Source: Alcaligenaceae bacterium SAGV5
GTDB taxonomy: Bacteria; Pseudomonadota; Gammaproteobacteria; Burkholderiales; Burkholderiaceae_B
Length of the DNA: 64,000 nucleotides
Direction of reading: 5' to 3'
Assembly (NCBI GenBank): GCA_009360345.1
Contig: SPDP01000004.1
Span: 62,001 to 126,000, forward strand
How positions within the stretch are numbered: the first letter of the stretch is position 1; the number at the start of each line of letters is the position of its first letter. The notes beneath the pieces are model-generated. The model saw only the letters and a program-made list of their open reading frames with translations. It was not told the origin of the DNA and did not search any database. The position numbers and the translations under genes were made by a program. This document shows, piece by piece, positions 15,543 through 23,810 of this stretch.

Positions 15543-16934
15543 TCAGACGGTCGCCGCGACGGTGTTGCGCAAGAAGCGGCCCGCGCCCGGCTCACCGGAG
15601 ACGACACCATCCTGCATCACGATGCGGCCGCCGCAGATCGTCATCACGACGCGGCCCGAGTAAGCACGGCCGGAGTAGGGCGACCACTTGACCTTGGTGT
15701 AGCACTCTTCGTCTGTCAGGACGCCGGCGCGGGCCATGTCGATGACCGCGATGTCCGCGTCGGCGCCGGGCTGCAGGACGCCCTTGCGGGGGTGCAGCCC
15801 CAGCAGCCTTGCCGGGTTCACGGACATGGTGTCGACCAGGGTTTTCAGCGTGAGGCGTCCCTGGCTGACCAGGGTAAGCATGACCGCGCTGACGTGATCG
15901 AGCTGAGGATTGCCGAAGGGGATGCTCCAGGCGTCCTGCCATCCCGGTTCGAGTTCTTCGCGGGTGTGCGGCGCATGATCCGTGGCCAGCACGGTGACCA
16001 GCCCGCGGCCCAGGCAATCGAGCAGCGCATCGCGATGCGCCAGCGGCAACCCATAGGGCGTGGACAGCGGTCCCAGCCGGGCCATGTCTTCCTCGCCCAG
16101 CAGCATGTATTTGGGATTCACCTCGGAGGAGACCGGGACGCCTTCGCCGGCCGCCTCCTGGATCATGCGCAGGCTGCGTTCCGTGCGCACATGGAGAATG
16201 TGGGTGCGGGCGGAGGACGCGCGGCTCATTTCGATCAGCGTGGAGATCGCGGTATGGTCCCCCACGAAGTTCTCGCCGAAATACGCTTCGAGGAAATCCC
16301 GGGGGCCGGTCGTGCCGGCTGCCCAGCGTTTCCGGGATTCGTGCGTGAACAACTGCTGGTTCTGCGGATGCACGGCGCAATAGACGCCCAGGTCGCGCGC
16401 CAGCCGCAGCGTGTCGTAGAGTTCCCCGGCGTCGCCCGTGAACAGCTCGGGATCGTGGGGGTAGTGGGATTTCGGATCCGCCACCATGAAGATCTTCACC
16501 CCGATGGCGCCTTCCTCGACCATGCCCGGGATTTCGGCCAGGTTGGTCGCGCCGGCGTAGAGGGCGTAGTCGACCAGGGCGCGTTCACCGACCGAGTCGC
16601 GCTTGGCGCGGAAACGGTCGCGCGTCAGGAGGGCGGGCTTGTTGTTCGGCATGTCGACGACCGTCGTGACGCCTCCGGCCGCCGCCGCCTGGGTGCCGGT
16701 CCAGAAGTCTTCCTTGTAGGTCAGTCCCGGGTCGCGGAAATGGACGTGGGTGTCGATGAAGCCCGGCACCAGGATCTTGCCCCGCATGTCCAGGGTGCGG
16801 CGGGCGGCGGGCGCCCAACCCTCCGCGGACAGAAACGCGATGCTTCCGTCTTCGATGCCTACCGACGCTTCCACCAGATTGCCGTTCGAATAGACCGATC
16901 CGCCGACAAGTAGCAGGTCCACGACTTTGCTCAT
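15543..16934 (-). CDS. Cyclic amidohydrolase (dihydroorotase/allantoinase/hydantoinase family)
   Basis: 463 residues from ATG 16934 with GGAGAG upstream. Metal-site motifs of the family are all visible: DTHVHFRDPG, the probable carboxylated lysine in GAIGVKIFM, a histidine in CAVHPQNQ, HILHVRT and the catalytic Asp in LATDHAPHT. It would hydrolyse a cyclic amide such as allantoin, a hydantoin or a dihydropyrimidine ring; length and the EEGAIGVKIFMVADP region favour the allantoinase-like group, but substrate remains uncertain. Following IclR and Bug receptor genes on the same strand suggest a nitrogen heterocycle catabolic locus with its own uptake receptor. Confidence 0.88.
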   Translation of the reverse strand: MSKVVDLLLVGGSVYSNGNLVEASVGIEDGSIAFLSAEGWAPAARRTLDMRGKILVPGFIDTHVHFRDPGLTYKEDFWTGTQAAAAGGVTTVVDMPNNKPALLTRDRFRAKRDSVGERALVDYALYAGATNLAEIPGMVEEGAIGVKIFMVADPKSHYPHDPELFTGDAGELYDTLRLARDLGVYCAVHPQNQQLFTHESRKRWAAGTTGPRDFLEAYFGENFVGDHTAISTLIEMSRASSARTHILHVRTERSLRMIQEAAGEGVPVSSEVNPKYMLLGEEDMARLGPLSTPYGLPLAHRDALLDCLGRGLVTVLATDHAPHTREELEPGWQDAWSIPFGNPQLDHVSAVMLTLVSQGRLTLKTLVDTMSVNPARLLGLHPRKGVLQPGADADIAVIDMARAGVLTDEECYTKVKWSPYSGRAYSGRVVMTICGGRIVMQDGVVSGEPGAGRFLRNTVAATV

Positions 16935-16976
16935 CCACTTCTCTCCAACTCAAGCGCGGGACATCGACTTGCCCGC

Positions 16977-17729
16977 TTATGTCACACCGGCGTTTACGCA
17001 GCCCAGGTCGCCGGATATCCTGGCTGCCGCGGCAGCGACACACGCGCCCAGACGGGCCGTGGCTTCGCCGCTCATTCGCGTTTCGGCGCCCCAGACACAA
17101 ATGGCGCCTGTCACCTTGCTTTGCGCGTTGTAGATGGGCGCCGCGATTCCCCAGATGCCGGGCCGCCACTCGCCGCGATTGATGGCATACCCGTGTTCCC
17201 GCGCGTAGGCCATTTCGTCTTCCATCGCCGCCTGGCTGGTGATGGTGGACGAGGTGTAGGCCTCGAGCGGATAGGCCAGCGCCGCGGCGACCTCCGGCGA
17301 GAAAGCCAGTACGGCCTTGCCTCCGGACACCGCGTGGATCGGCACGCGGCTGCCGACCACCGTGGTAGCCCGAAGCGGCTGTGCGCTTTCCGCCTTGTCG
17401 ACGCATACGACGGAAAGCTTTTCCGGAACCAGCAGTTGCACCGACTCATTGACCTGGGCACACAACTGGCGCACCACGGGCTTGGCGACGTCGATCAGGT
17501 CGAGGCTGGCCACCCTGCGCGATCCCAGTTCCCACATCTTGAGCGACAGCTGATACGCGGACGCTTCGTTCTGGCTCACATAGCCCAGGGTCAGCAGGGT
17601 ACGGAGCAGGCGATGGACGTTGGCCTTGGTCATGTCCACTTCCGCGGCCAGTTCCGTCACGCCGCGCGGGCGATCCGAATTCGACAGTGTTTCCAGAATC
17701 GACAGCGCCTTGACTACGGTCTTATCCAT
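16977..17729 (-). CDS. IclR-family transcriptional regulator
   Basis: 250 residues from ATG 17729, ribosome site AGGGAAAC. The N-terminal winged helix is VKALSILETLSNSDRPRGVT followed by ELAAEVDMTKANVHRLLRTL; the effector domain includes HAVSGGKAVLAF and REHGYAINRGEWRPGIWGIA, typical of IclR proteins. The gene lies between the amidohydrolase and a Bug receptor gene, all on the minus strand. A perfect palindrome TATCAA-ATG-TTGATA is located 10 bases upstream of the start, and two related sites lie before the Bug receptor gene, so it probably regulates both itself and uptake. Confidence 0.9.
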   Translation of the reverse strand: MDKTVVKALSILETLSNSDRPRGVTELAAEVDMTKANVHRLLRTLLTLGYVSQNEASAYQLSLKMWELGSRRVASLDLIDVAKPVVRQLCAQVNESVQLLVPEKLSVVCVDKAESAQPLRATTVVGSRVPIHAVSGGKAVLAFSPEVAAALAYPLEAYTSSTITSQAAMEDEMAYAREHGYAINRGEWRPGIWGIAAPIYNAQSKVTGAICVWGAETRMSGEATARLGACVAAAAARISGDLGCVNAGVT

Positions 17730-17738
17730 GTTTCCCTA

Positions 17739-17753
17739 TATCAAATGTTGATA
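17739..17753. promoter_or_regulatory. IclR operator-like palindrome TATCAA-ATG-TTGATA
   Basis: Perfect 6+3+6 inverted repeat 10 bases upstream of the IclR start codon. A 13-of-15 match occurs at 18820-18834 before the Bug receptor gene. IclR proteins commonly bind such short A/T-rich dyads. Confidence 0.6.
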
Positions 17754-17793
17754 CGAGGGACATATTATTGGAATGAAAAGGTCCGGGCAAACC

Positions 17794-18771
17794 TCATTCC
17801 AGCTTCAGTTTGATGGCGCGCGCGACGGCTCCGAAACTCTGCACCTCGCGATCGATGGTCTTTTTCACGATTTCCGGCGTGTTCGCGTCCGTCGGGGCCT
17901 GGCCTCCCAGTTCCTGCAGGCGCTTGGCGATTTCCGGTTCGGCCAGGATCTCGTTGACCAGCGTGTTCAGGCTGTGCACCGTCGCCGAAGGGGTGGCCGC
18001 CGGCGCGAACAGGCCGAACCAGAGGTCCAGGTCCACGCCGTGTATCCCCGATTCTTCCAGCGTGGGGACGTCGGGCATGCGGGCGGACCGTTCCTTGCTC
18101 AACACCGCCAGCGGCCGCAGCTTGCCGGCGGCGAGAAAGCTCCGGGCGTCGGCGGCGCTTTGCAGGCCCCACTGGACGTCGCCGCGGACCATCGCGTAGA
18201 GCGTGTCCTGGGAGCCCTTGTAGGGGACGTGGTTGAAATGGGTGCCGGCCTGCTGGTTGATCAGTTCAGAGACCAGGTGCGAGAGCGCGCCTATGCCCGA
18301 CGAGCCGTAGGACGGTGCTGGCTGCTTGTTGCGCCCGTCCGCCAGCAACTGGCCCAGGGACTGGTACGGCGAGTCCGTGCCGACCATGACCATGAACGGT
18401 GAACGGTAGGCGATCGCCACCGGGGCGAGGTCGCTGGTCTTGTATCCGACATTGGGATTGACGTTCGGGATGATCGTGATCGGACCGGTGACCGTCAGCA
18501 GCAGGGTGTAGCCATCGGCGGGCGCCTTGGCCACCAGCGCCGCGCCGATCGCGCCCCCCGCGCCGACGCGGGTCTCGACCACCACGGGCTGGCCCGTGCG
18601 TTCGGTGATCCGTTTGGAAAGCAGGCGGGCCACCGAGTCGGTGCCGCCGCCGGGGGCGAAGGGCACGACGAGACGGATCGGCTTGTTGGGAAAACCTTCC
18701 GCGTGGACGGCGGCCAGCGGTGCCGCCAACCCCCAGTACAGCACTGCCAGCTTCAAGAGATGCTTGGACAC
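17794..18771 (-). CDS. Bug-type TTT periplasmic solute-binding protein (3 of 6)
   Basis: 325 residues from a GTG start at 18771 with AAAGGGAGT 9 bases upstream. The signal peptide is MSKHLLKLAVLYWGLAAPLA with cleavage at VHA-EG. Mature sequence FPNKPIRLVVPFAPGGGTDS and THFNHVPYKGSQDTLYAMV are standard Bug features. It is upstream of the IclR and amidohydrolase genes on the same strand, so its ligand may be the substrate of that amidohydrolase. Two IclR-type palindromes lie within 30-65 bases upstream. Confidence 0.92.
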   Translation of the reverse strand: MSKHLLKLAVLYWGLAAPLAAVHAEGFPNKPIRLVVPFAPGGGTDSVARLLSKRITERTGQPVVVETRVGAGGAIGAALVAKAPADGYTLLLTVTGPITIIPNVNPNVGYKTSDLAPVAIAYRSPFMVMVGTDSPYQSLGQLLADGRNKQPAPSYGSSGIGALSHLVSELINQQAGTHFNHVPYKGSQDTLYAMVRGDVQWGLQSAADARSFLAAGKLRPLAVLSKERSARMPDVPTLEESGIHGVDLDLWFGLFAPAATPSATVHSLNTLVNEILAEPEIAKRLQELGGQAPTDANTPEIVKKTIDREVQSFGAVARAIKLKLE

Positions 18772-18799
18772 TTGCTTACTCCCTTTCTTGTCTTGGTCG

Positions 18800-18834
18800 T
18801 ATCAATATTCAATACAACGTATAAAATGCTGATA
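18800..18834. promoter_or_regulatory. Two IclR operator-like sites upstream of Bug receptor gene
   Basis: TATAAA-ATG-CTGATA (18820-18834) matches 13 of 15 positions of the palindrome at 17739-17753. A weaker copy, TATCAA-TAT-TCAATA (18800-18814), lies exactly 20 bases away, about two helical turns, so two dimers could bind one DNA face. The sites are 29-63 bases upstream of the GTG start. Confidence 0.55.
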
Positions 18835-18879
18835 CGAATCGTAGAACAAGAAAACCGGCGTGGTCAAGCGTTCCAGCGA

Positions 18880-18898
18880 CCGGGGCTATACTCCCCGG
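18880..18898. promoter_or_regulatory. Inverted repeat over a -10-like sequence before the TSUP gene
   Basis: CCGGGG (18880-18885) and CCCCGG (18893-18898) flank CTATACT, which contains a good -10 hexamer TATACT (18887-18892). This may be the promoter of the TSUP gene with an overlapping operator; a -35 box is only weakly visible. Confidence 0.35.
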
Positions 18899-18900
18899 CG

Positions 18901-18927
18901 AAAAAAAGAACCGTAATACAACGGTTC
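18901..18927 (-). terminator. Intrinsic terminator reading on the minus strand
   Basis: On the minus strand a 7-base stem (GAACCGT, loop TGTATT, ACGGTTC) is followed by seven consecutive T residues. The only minus-strand gene to its right before a plus-strand gene is mobA, 0.8 kb away on the other side of the TSUP gene. It would stop antisense transcription from entering the Bug receptor/IclR operon. Confidence 0.6.
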
Positions 18928-18944
18928 CCACTGGGGGAGCAGCC

Positions 18945-19688
18945 ATGACGGCTGGAATTTTCGCCATCGTCAGCTTGTTGACCGTGTTCGCCTCGTTCCT
19001 GTCGGGCGTGTTCGGCATGGCGGGCGGCATGGTGCTGATGGGCGCATTGCTGTTGCTGATGCCGGTCACGGCGGCCATGGTCGTGCAAAGCGTGGCCTTG
19101 CTGGCGTCGAACGCCTGGCGCGCGGTGCTGTGGCGCGCTCATACCGATTGGCGGATCGTGGGGCGGTTCGCCATGGGGGCCGCCGTCGCCTTCGCGCTGA
19201 TGTTCAGCGTCCGGTTCGTTCCCAGCCGCAGCCTGGCGCTGATCGTCCTGGGGCTGAGTCCCTTCATCGCGCTGGCCGTGCCGGCCCGCCTGGCGCCTCA
19301 GGCAGAGCGGCGCATGGCCGCCGAGATATGCGGCTTCGTGTGCCAGGTCATGCACCTGCTGAGTGGCGTCACGGGGCCGCTGCTGGATATCTTCTTCGTG
19401 CGCTCGACCGGCATGGATCGCCGGACCGTGGTGGCGACGAAGGCGACCTGCCAGGTGCTGGGGCATACCTCCAAGCTGGCGTATTTCGGCGGCGCGCTGG
19501 GCGCGGCCGAACTGTCGGCGCAGTGGTGGCACTGGGGGGTGCTGATCGGATGCGCCGTCGCCGGCACGTCATTGAGCCGGGCCGTGCTGGAACGCATCAC
19601 CGACGCGCAGTTCCGCCGCTGGACCCGGACGATCGTGCTGGGCATCGGAACCGTCTATCTGATCCAGGGCGTGGCTTCCATGATGTAG
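18945..19688 (+). CDS. TSUP (TauE/SafE) family anion permease
   Basis: 247 residues from ATG 18945, ribosome site GGGGGAG. It shows about seven to eight hydrophobic segments, with the TSUP glycine-rich motif near the first helices (FASFLSGVFGMAGGMVLMGA) and a repeated half in the second part (TGPLLDIFFVRSTGMDRRTV). Family members export or import small anions such as sulfite, sulfoacetate or aromatic carboxylates across the inner membrane. The gene stands between a minus-strand terminator and the convergent mobA; a role in transport of the mobA substrate is possible but only by position. Confidence 0.85.
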   Translation: MTAGIFAIVSLLTVFASFLSGVFGMAGGMVLMGALLLLMPVTAAMVVQSVALLASNAWRAVLWRAHTDWRIVGRFAMGAAVAFALMFSVRFVPSRSLALIVLGLSPFIALAVPARLAPQAERRMAAEICGFVCQVMHLLSGVTGPLLDIFFVRSTGMDRRTVVATKATCQVLGHTSKLAYFGGALGAAELSAQWWHWGVLIGCAVAGTSLSRAVLERITDAQFRRWTRTIVLGIGTVYLIQGVASMM

Positions 19689-19710
19689 CCGGCGGCGCGC
19701 CGCCGTCGTC

Positions 19711-21654
19711 CTAGCCCGCTTCCACCATGAAGCCGTCGAAGAACCCCGCCAGTTCCGCATGGGCGTCGAGCGGCAGCACGTGGGCGACATATTGGTCGGG
19801 CCGCACGATGACCAGGCAGCCGCGCCGGCGGTCGATGCCGCGCATGTCGAAGACGTCCTGGCCGCTCTTGAGGTCGGGGCAGAATATCTTCTCGTAGTCG
19901 ATCAGGCCGTAGCGTCCCTTGCGCGGCAGCAGGAAGGCAGGCATGGCTTCGAGCGCCAGCGCGCGATGGCCTTGCTGGAAAACGGCGCGCACGTCGATCA
20001 CGGCGTCGGTATCGGCGCCGGCGGGGGTGTATTTCCTGACCGGCGAGTGCGTTGATTCGGCCAGGAAGCGGCACAAGCCGCCGATGGCCGAGGACGGCTC
20101 GGCGGGATCCGCGCCATCGGCGAAGGCGAACACGCGCCAGCGGCCGTCGGCCTTGACCGCGTGGCCCAGGTGCATGGGCTTGGCGTCGGCCAGGCGGATG
20201 ACCGGCGCGGAGTGCAGGCGCATGCCGATGGCCAGGCCGCGCGCCAGTTCCTGGTGGGTGGGTTCGGCGCTGATGACGGACGGGTAGTAGCGGGTCTCGG
20301 TGCCGGCGGTGAAGCGGCCCTGCTTGACGAAGTAGCGCTGGAACTCGGCCGGGTCGATGCCTTCGCTGTCGTCCCTGGATGGATCCCTGGGGGCGGCGCT
20401 GAACATCTTGGCGAATTCACGATCGAAGTCGATCAGTTCCTGGGCGACGGTCTGGCGTTCCTTGGAATAGGTATGCAGGATCTGGGGCGTACTCTGGCCA
20501 CGCAGGACGGAGGCGAGCTTCCAGCCTAGGTTGAAGCCGTCCTGCATCGAGACGTTCATGCCCTGGCCGGCCTTGGGGCTGTGCGTGTGACAGGCATCGC
20601 CGGCGATGAACACGCGGGGCAGGCGGGCATGCTCCTCCTGCTCGGGCACGTCGTCGAACTTGTCGCACAGGCGCTGGCCGATCTCGTACACGGACCACCA
20701 CGCGACTTCCTTCACGTCCAGGGTGTAGGGGTGCAGGATGCGCCGGGCGGCGGCGATCAGGCGGTCGGAGGTGATCTGCCGGCTGGCGACGCGCTCGTTC
20801 TCGTTCAGCTTGTCGAGCTCGATGTACAGGCGCACGAGATAGCCGCCCTCGCGCGGGATGATCAGAACGCTGCCTTCGCCGGCCGAGTGGATGGCCGACT
20901 TGATGCGGATGTCGGGGAAGTCGGTCACGGCCAGCACGTCCATCACGCCCCAGGCCTGGTTGGCCGATTCGCCGCGCAGCGCGCGGCCGAGCGATTTGCG
21001 CACCACGCTGTGGGCGCCGTCGCAGCCGACCGCGAAGCGGGCGCGCACGGTTTCGATCTCGCCTTCGTGCCCGGGGTCGGCGCGTTCGAAGCGCGCCGTG
21101 ACCGGATGGCTGGGCACGCCGCCGGCAGGGGGTTCCGCGACGGCCAGGTCCAGCAGGCGGCGCGAGTAGTGGGGCTGGAGCCGGGACGGCGCATTGCGCA
21201 TGACGTCCAGGTAGAAGTCGTGGACGCGGGCCTGGTTCAGGATCACATGGGGGAACTCGGAAAGCCCGTCTTCGGTGTCCTGGATGCGGCCGCTGCGGAC
21301 GATGTGGTCGCGCTGGCTGTCGTCCGGTTTCCAGAAGGAGGTCTCGTTGACCCAATAGGCTTCTTTCAGCACCCGCTGGCTGAAGTCGAAGGCCTCGAAC
21401 ATTTCGACCGTGCGGCAGGCAATGCCGTCGGCCTGTCCCAGTTGCAGCGGACCGGGTTTTTGTTCGACGATGCAGGTCTTGATGTCGGGAAAGGCCGCCA
21501 GTTGCGTGGCCAGGGTCAGTCCGGTGGGGCCGCTGCCCACGATCAGGATATCGACCTCCCCGGGCAGCGCGTCGGTGCGCGGGCCCGCGGCTTGTCCAAC
21601 GGGCTCGGAGATCCCGGGGTCGCCGGGTTTGAACCCGTTCAGATGGAATTGCAT
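19711..21654 (-). CDS. mobA: 3-hydroxybenzoate 4-monooxygenase (MobA-type FAD hydroxylase)
   Basis: 647 residues from ATG 21654 (MQFHLNGFKPGDP), a start matching my recollection of Comamonas MobA; an ATG 11 codons earlier is possible and neither has a strong ribosome site. FAD motifs: VDILIVGSGPTGLTLATQLA, the DG motif VGCDGAHSVVRKSLG and the GD motif FIAGDACHTHSPKAGQGMN. The C-terminal thioredoxin-like domain carries FDMRGIDRRRGCLVIVRPDQ. It would hydroxylate 3-hydroxybenzoate to protocatechuate using NAD(P)H and O2. A 4-oxalomesaconate hydratase gene at 34.4 kb fits a protocatechuate 4,5-cleavage route. It is divergent from a GntP permease gene. Confidence 0.88.
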   Translation of the reverse strand: MQFHLNGFKPGDPGISEPVGQAAGPRTDALPGEVDILIVGSGPTGLTLATQLAAFPDIKTCIVEQKPGPLQLGQADGIACRTVEMFEAFDFSQRVLKEAYWVNETSFWKPDDSQRDHIVRSGRIQDTEDGLSEFPHVILNQARVHDFYLDVMRNAPSRLQPHYSRRLLDLAVAEPPAGGVPSHPVTARFERADPGHEGEIETVRARFAVGCDGAHSVVRKSLGRALRGESANQAWGVMDVLAVTDFPDIRIKSAIHSAGEGSVLIIPREGGYLVRLYIELDKLNENERVASRQITSDRLIAAARRILHPYTLDVKEVAWWSVYEIGQRLCDKFDDVPEQEEHARLPRVFIAGDACHTHSPKAGQGMNVSMQDGFNLGWKLASVLRGQSTPQILHTYSKERQTVAQELIDFDREFAKMFSAAPRDPSRDDSEGIDPAEFQRYFVKQGRFTAGTETRYYPSVISAEPTHQELARGLAIGMRLHSAPVIRLADAKPMHLGHAVKADGRWRVFAFADGADPAEPSSAIGGLCRFLAESTHSPVRKYTPAGADTDAVIDVRAVFQQGHRALALEAMPAFLLPRKGRYGLIDYEKIFCPDLKSGQDVFDMRGIDRRRGCLVIVRPDQYVAHVLPLDAHAELAGFFDGFMVEAG

Positions 21655-21727
21655 GGCATGTCGGATCCGGCAAGATGACCGTGCCATTATCTCAGCTATC
21701 CATGGCGCCGGGCGCCCCCGCCGGCAC

Positions 21728-21745
21728 GGGGGAGGGGCCTCCCCC
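21728..21745. other. Hairpin in the mobA/gntP intergenic region
   Basis: GGGGGAGG and CCTCCCCC (8-base arms, 2-base loop) form a perfect inverted repeat between divergent starts 21654 and 21818. It may act as an operator or fold in an untranslated leader. Nothing else stands out apart from TATAGA at 21759-21764. Confidence 0.35.
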
Positions 21746-21817
21746 CGGGGCGGTTTCGTATAGACTGGGCAGCGGCGCAAGATCTTTCCTACGGCTCCCG
21801 ACATCCACAGGAAAACC

Positions 21818-23200
21818 ATGACCCACAACGACATCCAGCTCCTGGTGGCCGCCTTGATCAGCGTGCTGGCGCTGGTCGGACTCATCGTGTCGCGGCTGCG
21901 GCTGCACCCCCTGCTGGCCCTGCTGGTGGTGTGCGTGGGCGTGGGGTTCGCCACCGGCATGTCGCCCGACACCCTGGTCAAGGCCATCACCAACGGGGCG
22001 GGCAAGACCCTCGGGGCGGTGGGCGTCGTCATCGCCCTGGGCGCGATGCTGGGCAAGGTCCTGGCGGACACGGGCGTCACGGACGGGCTGGCCGGGGTCA
22101 TCCTGGAGAAGGCCTCGCCATCCAGCATCCCGTGGGCCATGGCGCTGGTGGCCTTCATCGTCGGCATCCCGATGTTCTTCGAGGTGGGGCTGGTGGTGCT
22201 GCTGCCGCTGATCTTCAGCGTTGCGCGCAAGTTGGAGGAGCGCAAGGCCATCAACGGCTCCGCCTATGTCTACGTGGGGGTGCCGGTGATCGCCGCGCTG
22301 GCGTCCATGCATGGCATGGTGCCGCCGCACCCCGGGCCGTTGACCGCCATCGCCACGCTCAAGACCAGCGTGGGCGCCACCATGATCTACGGCTTCATTG
22401 CGGCGATTCCTTCCATTGTGCTGGGCGGCCCGGTCTACGCCCGCTTCATCGCGCCGCGGCTGGCGGTGCGTCCGGACCAGGCGCTGGTGGACCAGTTCTC
22501 GGTGGGCCGGGCGGATCCCGGGCGCCCGGTCGGGATCGGGCTGGGGGTGCTGGTGGCCTTGTTGCCGGCCATCCTGATGCTGGTGCATGCGCTGGCCGAA
22601 ATGCTGGTGCCCAAGGCCTCGTTCGCGTTCAAGCTGGCGGCCTTCCTGGGCAATCCCATCATCGCGATGCTGATCGGCGTGCTGTTCGCGGCCATCGTGC
22701 TCGTCTACGCGCGGCAGGGGGATGCCGAGAAGCTGCGCGATTCCTTGGGGGCCAGCCTGAAGCCGGTGGCGGGCATCCTGCTCATCATCGCGGGCGGCGG
22801 GGCGTTCCAGCAGGTGCTGACCGATGCCAGGGTGGGCGATGCCATCGTGCACCTGACCCAGGCCTTTTCGCTGCCGCCGCTGGCGCTGGGCTGGATGATC
22901 TCCATGCTGCTCTCGGTGTCCACCGGCTCGGCCACGGTGGGTATCGTGGGCGCCGCGGGCCTGCTGGCGCCCCTGGCCGGCGCGGACCCCACCCTGAACC
23001 TGCCGCTGTTGGCCCTGTCGATCGGCTGCGGTTCGCTGTTCTTCAACTACGCGAACCATGCCGGCTACTGGATGGTGAAGGAGTCCTTCGGCATGAGCAT
23101 GGGCGAGGCCACGAAGACGATTTCCGTGGTGCAGTCCATCGTGGCCGTGGTCGGCCTGGTCATGGTGCTGCTGATGAACCTGCTGCCGCCGCTGGCGTAG
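21818..23200 (+). CDS. GntP-family organic acid permease
   Basis: 460 residues from ATG 21818, ribosome site CAGGAAAA. About 12-14 membrane segments are visible, with the gluconate-permease signatures KTLGAVGVVIALGAMLGK, HGMVPPHPGPLTAIATL and GCGSLFFNYANHAGYWMVKE. Members import gluconate, fructuronate, D-serine or related hydroxy acids by proton symport. The gene is divergent from mobA; a role in uptake of an aromatic or hydroxy acid is conceivable, but GntP proteins mostly carry sugar acids. Confidence 0.92.
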   Translation: MTHNDIQLLVAALISVLALVGLIVSRLRLHPLLALLVVCVGVGFATGMSPDTLVKAITNGAGKTLGAVGVVIALGAMLGKVLADTGVTDGLAGVILEKASPSSIPWAMALVAFIVGIPMFFEVGLVVLLPLIFSVARKLEERKAINGSAYVYVGVPVIAALASMHGMVPPHPGPLTAIATLKTSVGATMIYGFIAAIPSIVLGGPVYARFIAPRLAVRPDQALVDQFSVGRADPGRPVGIGLGVLVALLPAILMLVHALAEMLVPKASFAFKLAAFLGNPIIAMLIGVLFAAIVLVYARQGDAEKLRDSLGASLKPVAGILLIIAGGGAFQQVLTDARVGDAIVHLTQAFSLPPLALGWMISMLLSVSTGSATVGIVGAAGLLAPLAGADPTLNLPLLALSIGCGSLFFNYANHAGYWMVKESFGMSMGEATKTISVVQSIVAVVGLVMVLLMNLLPPLA

Positions 23201-23218
23201 CGCGGCGGTTTTCCCGCT

Positions 23219-23698
23219 TTACGTCTTGCGCCGCAGGACGATGGGCTTGCCGCCATAGGCGCGCTTGCTCATCCAGGCGGCCAGCGCCGCGTCCAGGTAG
23301 TCGGCGTGGCCGGGGAACCATTGGAACAAGTGCAGGGCGAAGTCGTGCACCAGCGCCACGTCGGCCTGGCCGCTCAGGAACAGTTCGCGCACCTCGCGGG
23401 TGGATTTCATCACGGCTTCGTGCTCCTGCACGTGGCAGTCGGACGGCGGAAATTCGGTGGTGCGCATCCACTCTTCTTCCTGGCCGAAGTGCGCTTTCAC
23501 GTGTTCCTCGAACGCGTCCAGCGCGGCGGGCGCGGAATCCTGGGTACAGGTCAGCAGGCGGAACGCGACGTCGTAGAACTCCTTGTGCGACTCGTCCATG
23601 GGGTGGAAGCCGAGCAGCCGGGCATCGGACCAAAGGAAACTGGTGTCGCTTTCCGGGCGAGGGGCGCTGTCGTCGCGCAAAGTCGGTTCTTGCTTCAT
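23219..23698 (-). CDS. Bacteriohemerythrin-like O2-binding protein
   Basis: 159 residues from ATG 23698. Hemerythrin di-iron ligands fit the usual spacing: His38 (MDESHKEF), His70 and Glu74 (KAHFGQEEEWM), His89 and His93 (CHVQEHEAVM), His131 and Asp136 (FPGHADYLD). The N-terminal 20 residues are a disordered extension. Such single-domain proteins bind O2 or act as O2 or NO buffers and sensors in the cytoplasm. It is convergent with the GntP gene, separated by 18 bases, and not clearly part of either neighbouring operon. Confidence 0.9.
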   Translation of the reverse strand: MKQEPTLRDDSAPRPESDTSFLWSDARLLGFHPMDESHKEFYDVAFRLLTCTQDSAPAALDAFEEHVKAHFGQEEEWMRTTEFPPSDCHVQEHEAVMKSTREVRELFLSGQADVALVHDFALHLFQWFPGHADYLDAALAAWMSKRAYGGKPIVLRRKT

Positions 23699-23738
23699 GG
23701 GTCTTCTGGGTTATATCGACAAGCAGGTGAACATGGTA

Positions 23739-23754
23739 CCCCGCTTTTGCGGGG
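23739..23754. other. Short hairpin between LysR and hemerythrin genes
   Basis: CCCCGC-TTTT-GCGGGG, a 6-base perfect stem in the 110-base gap after the LysR stop (minus strand) and before the hemerythrin start. No U run follows, so it is at best a weak terminator of the LysR message. Confidence 0.3.
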
Positions 23755-23810
23755 GGCCCTTGTCCGCACGGACCTCCGGCCAGCGGGCCATGCGCGGATG
23801 ACGCCAGCGG

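Noticed and set aside
19711-22254. An 847-residue version of the mobA protein
   Set aside because: The first 200 residues are antisense to gntP and lack similarity to hydroxylases; the recognised family start is at 21654.
21692-23059. A 455-residue minus-strand frame opposite gntP (very rich in Gln, His and Arg)
   Set aside because: The plus strand encodes a textbook GntP permease; the repeat-like composition is the mirror of its hydrophobic codons.
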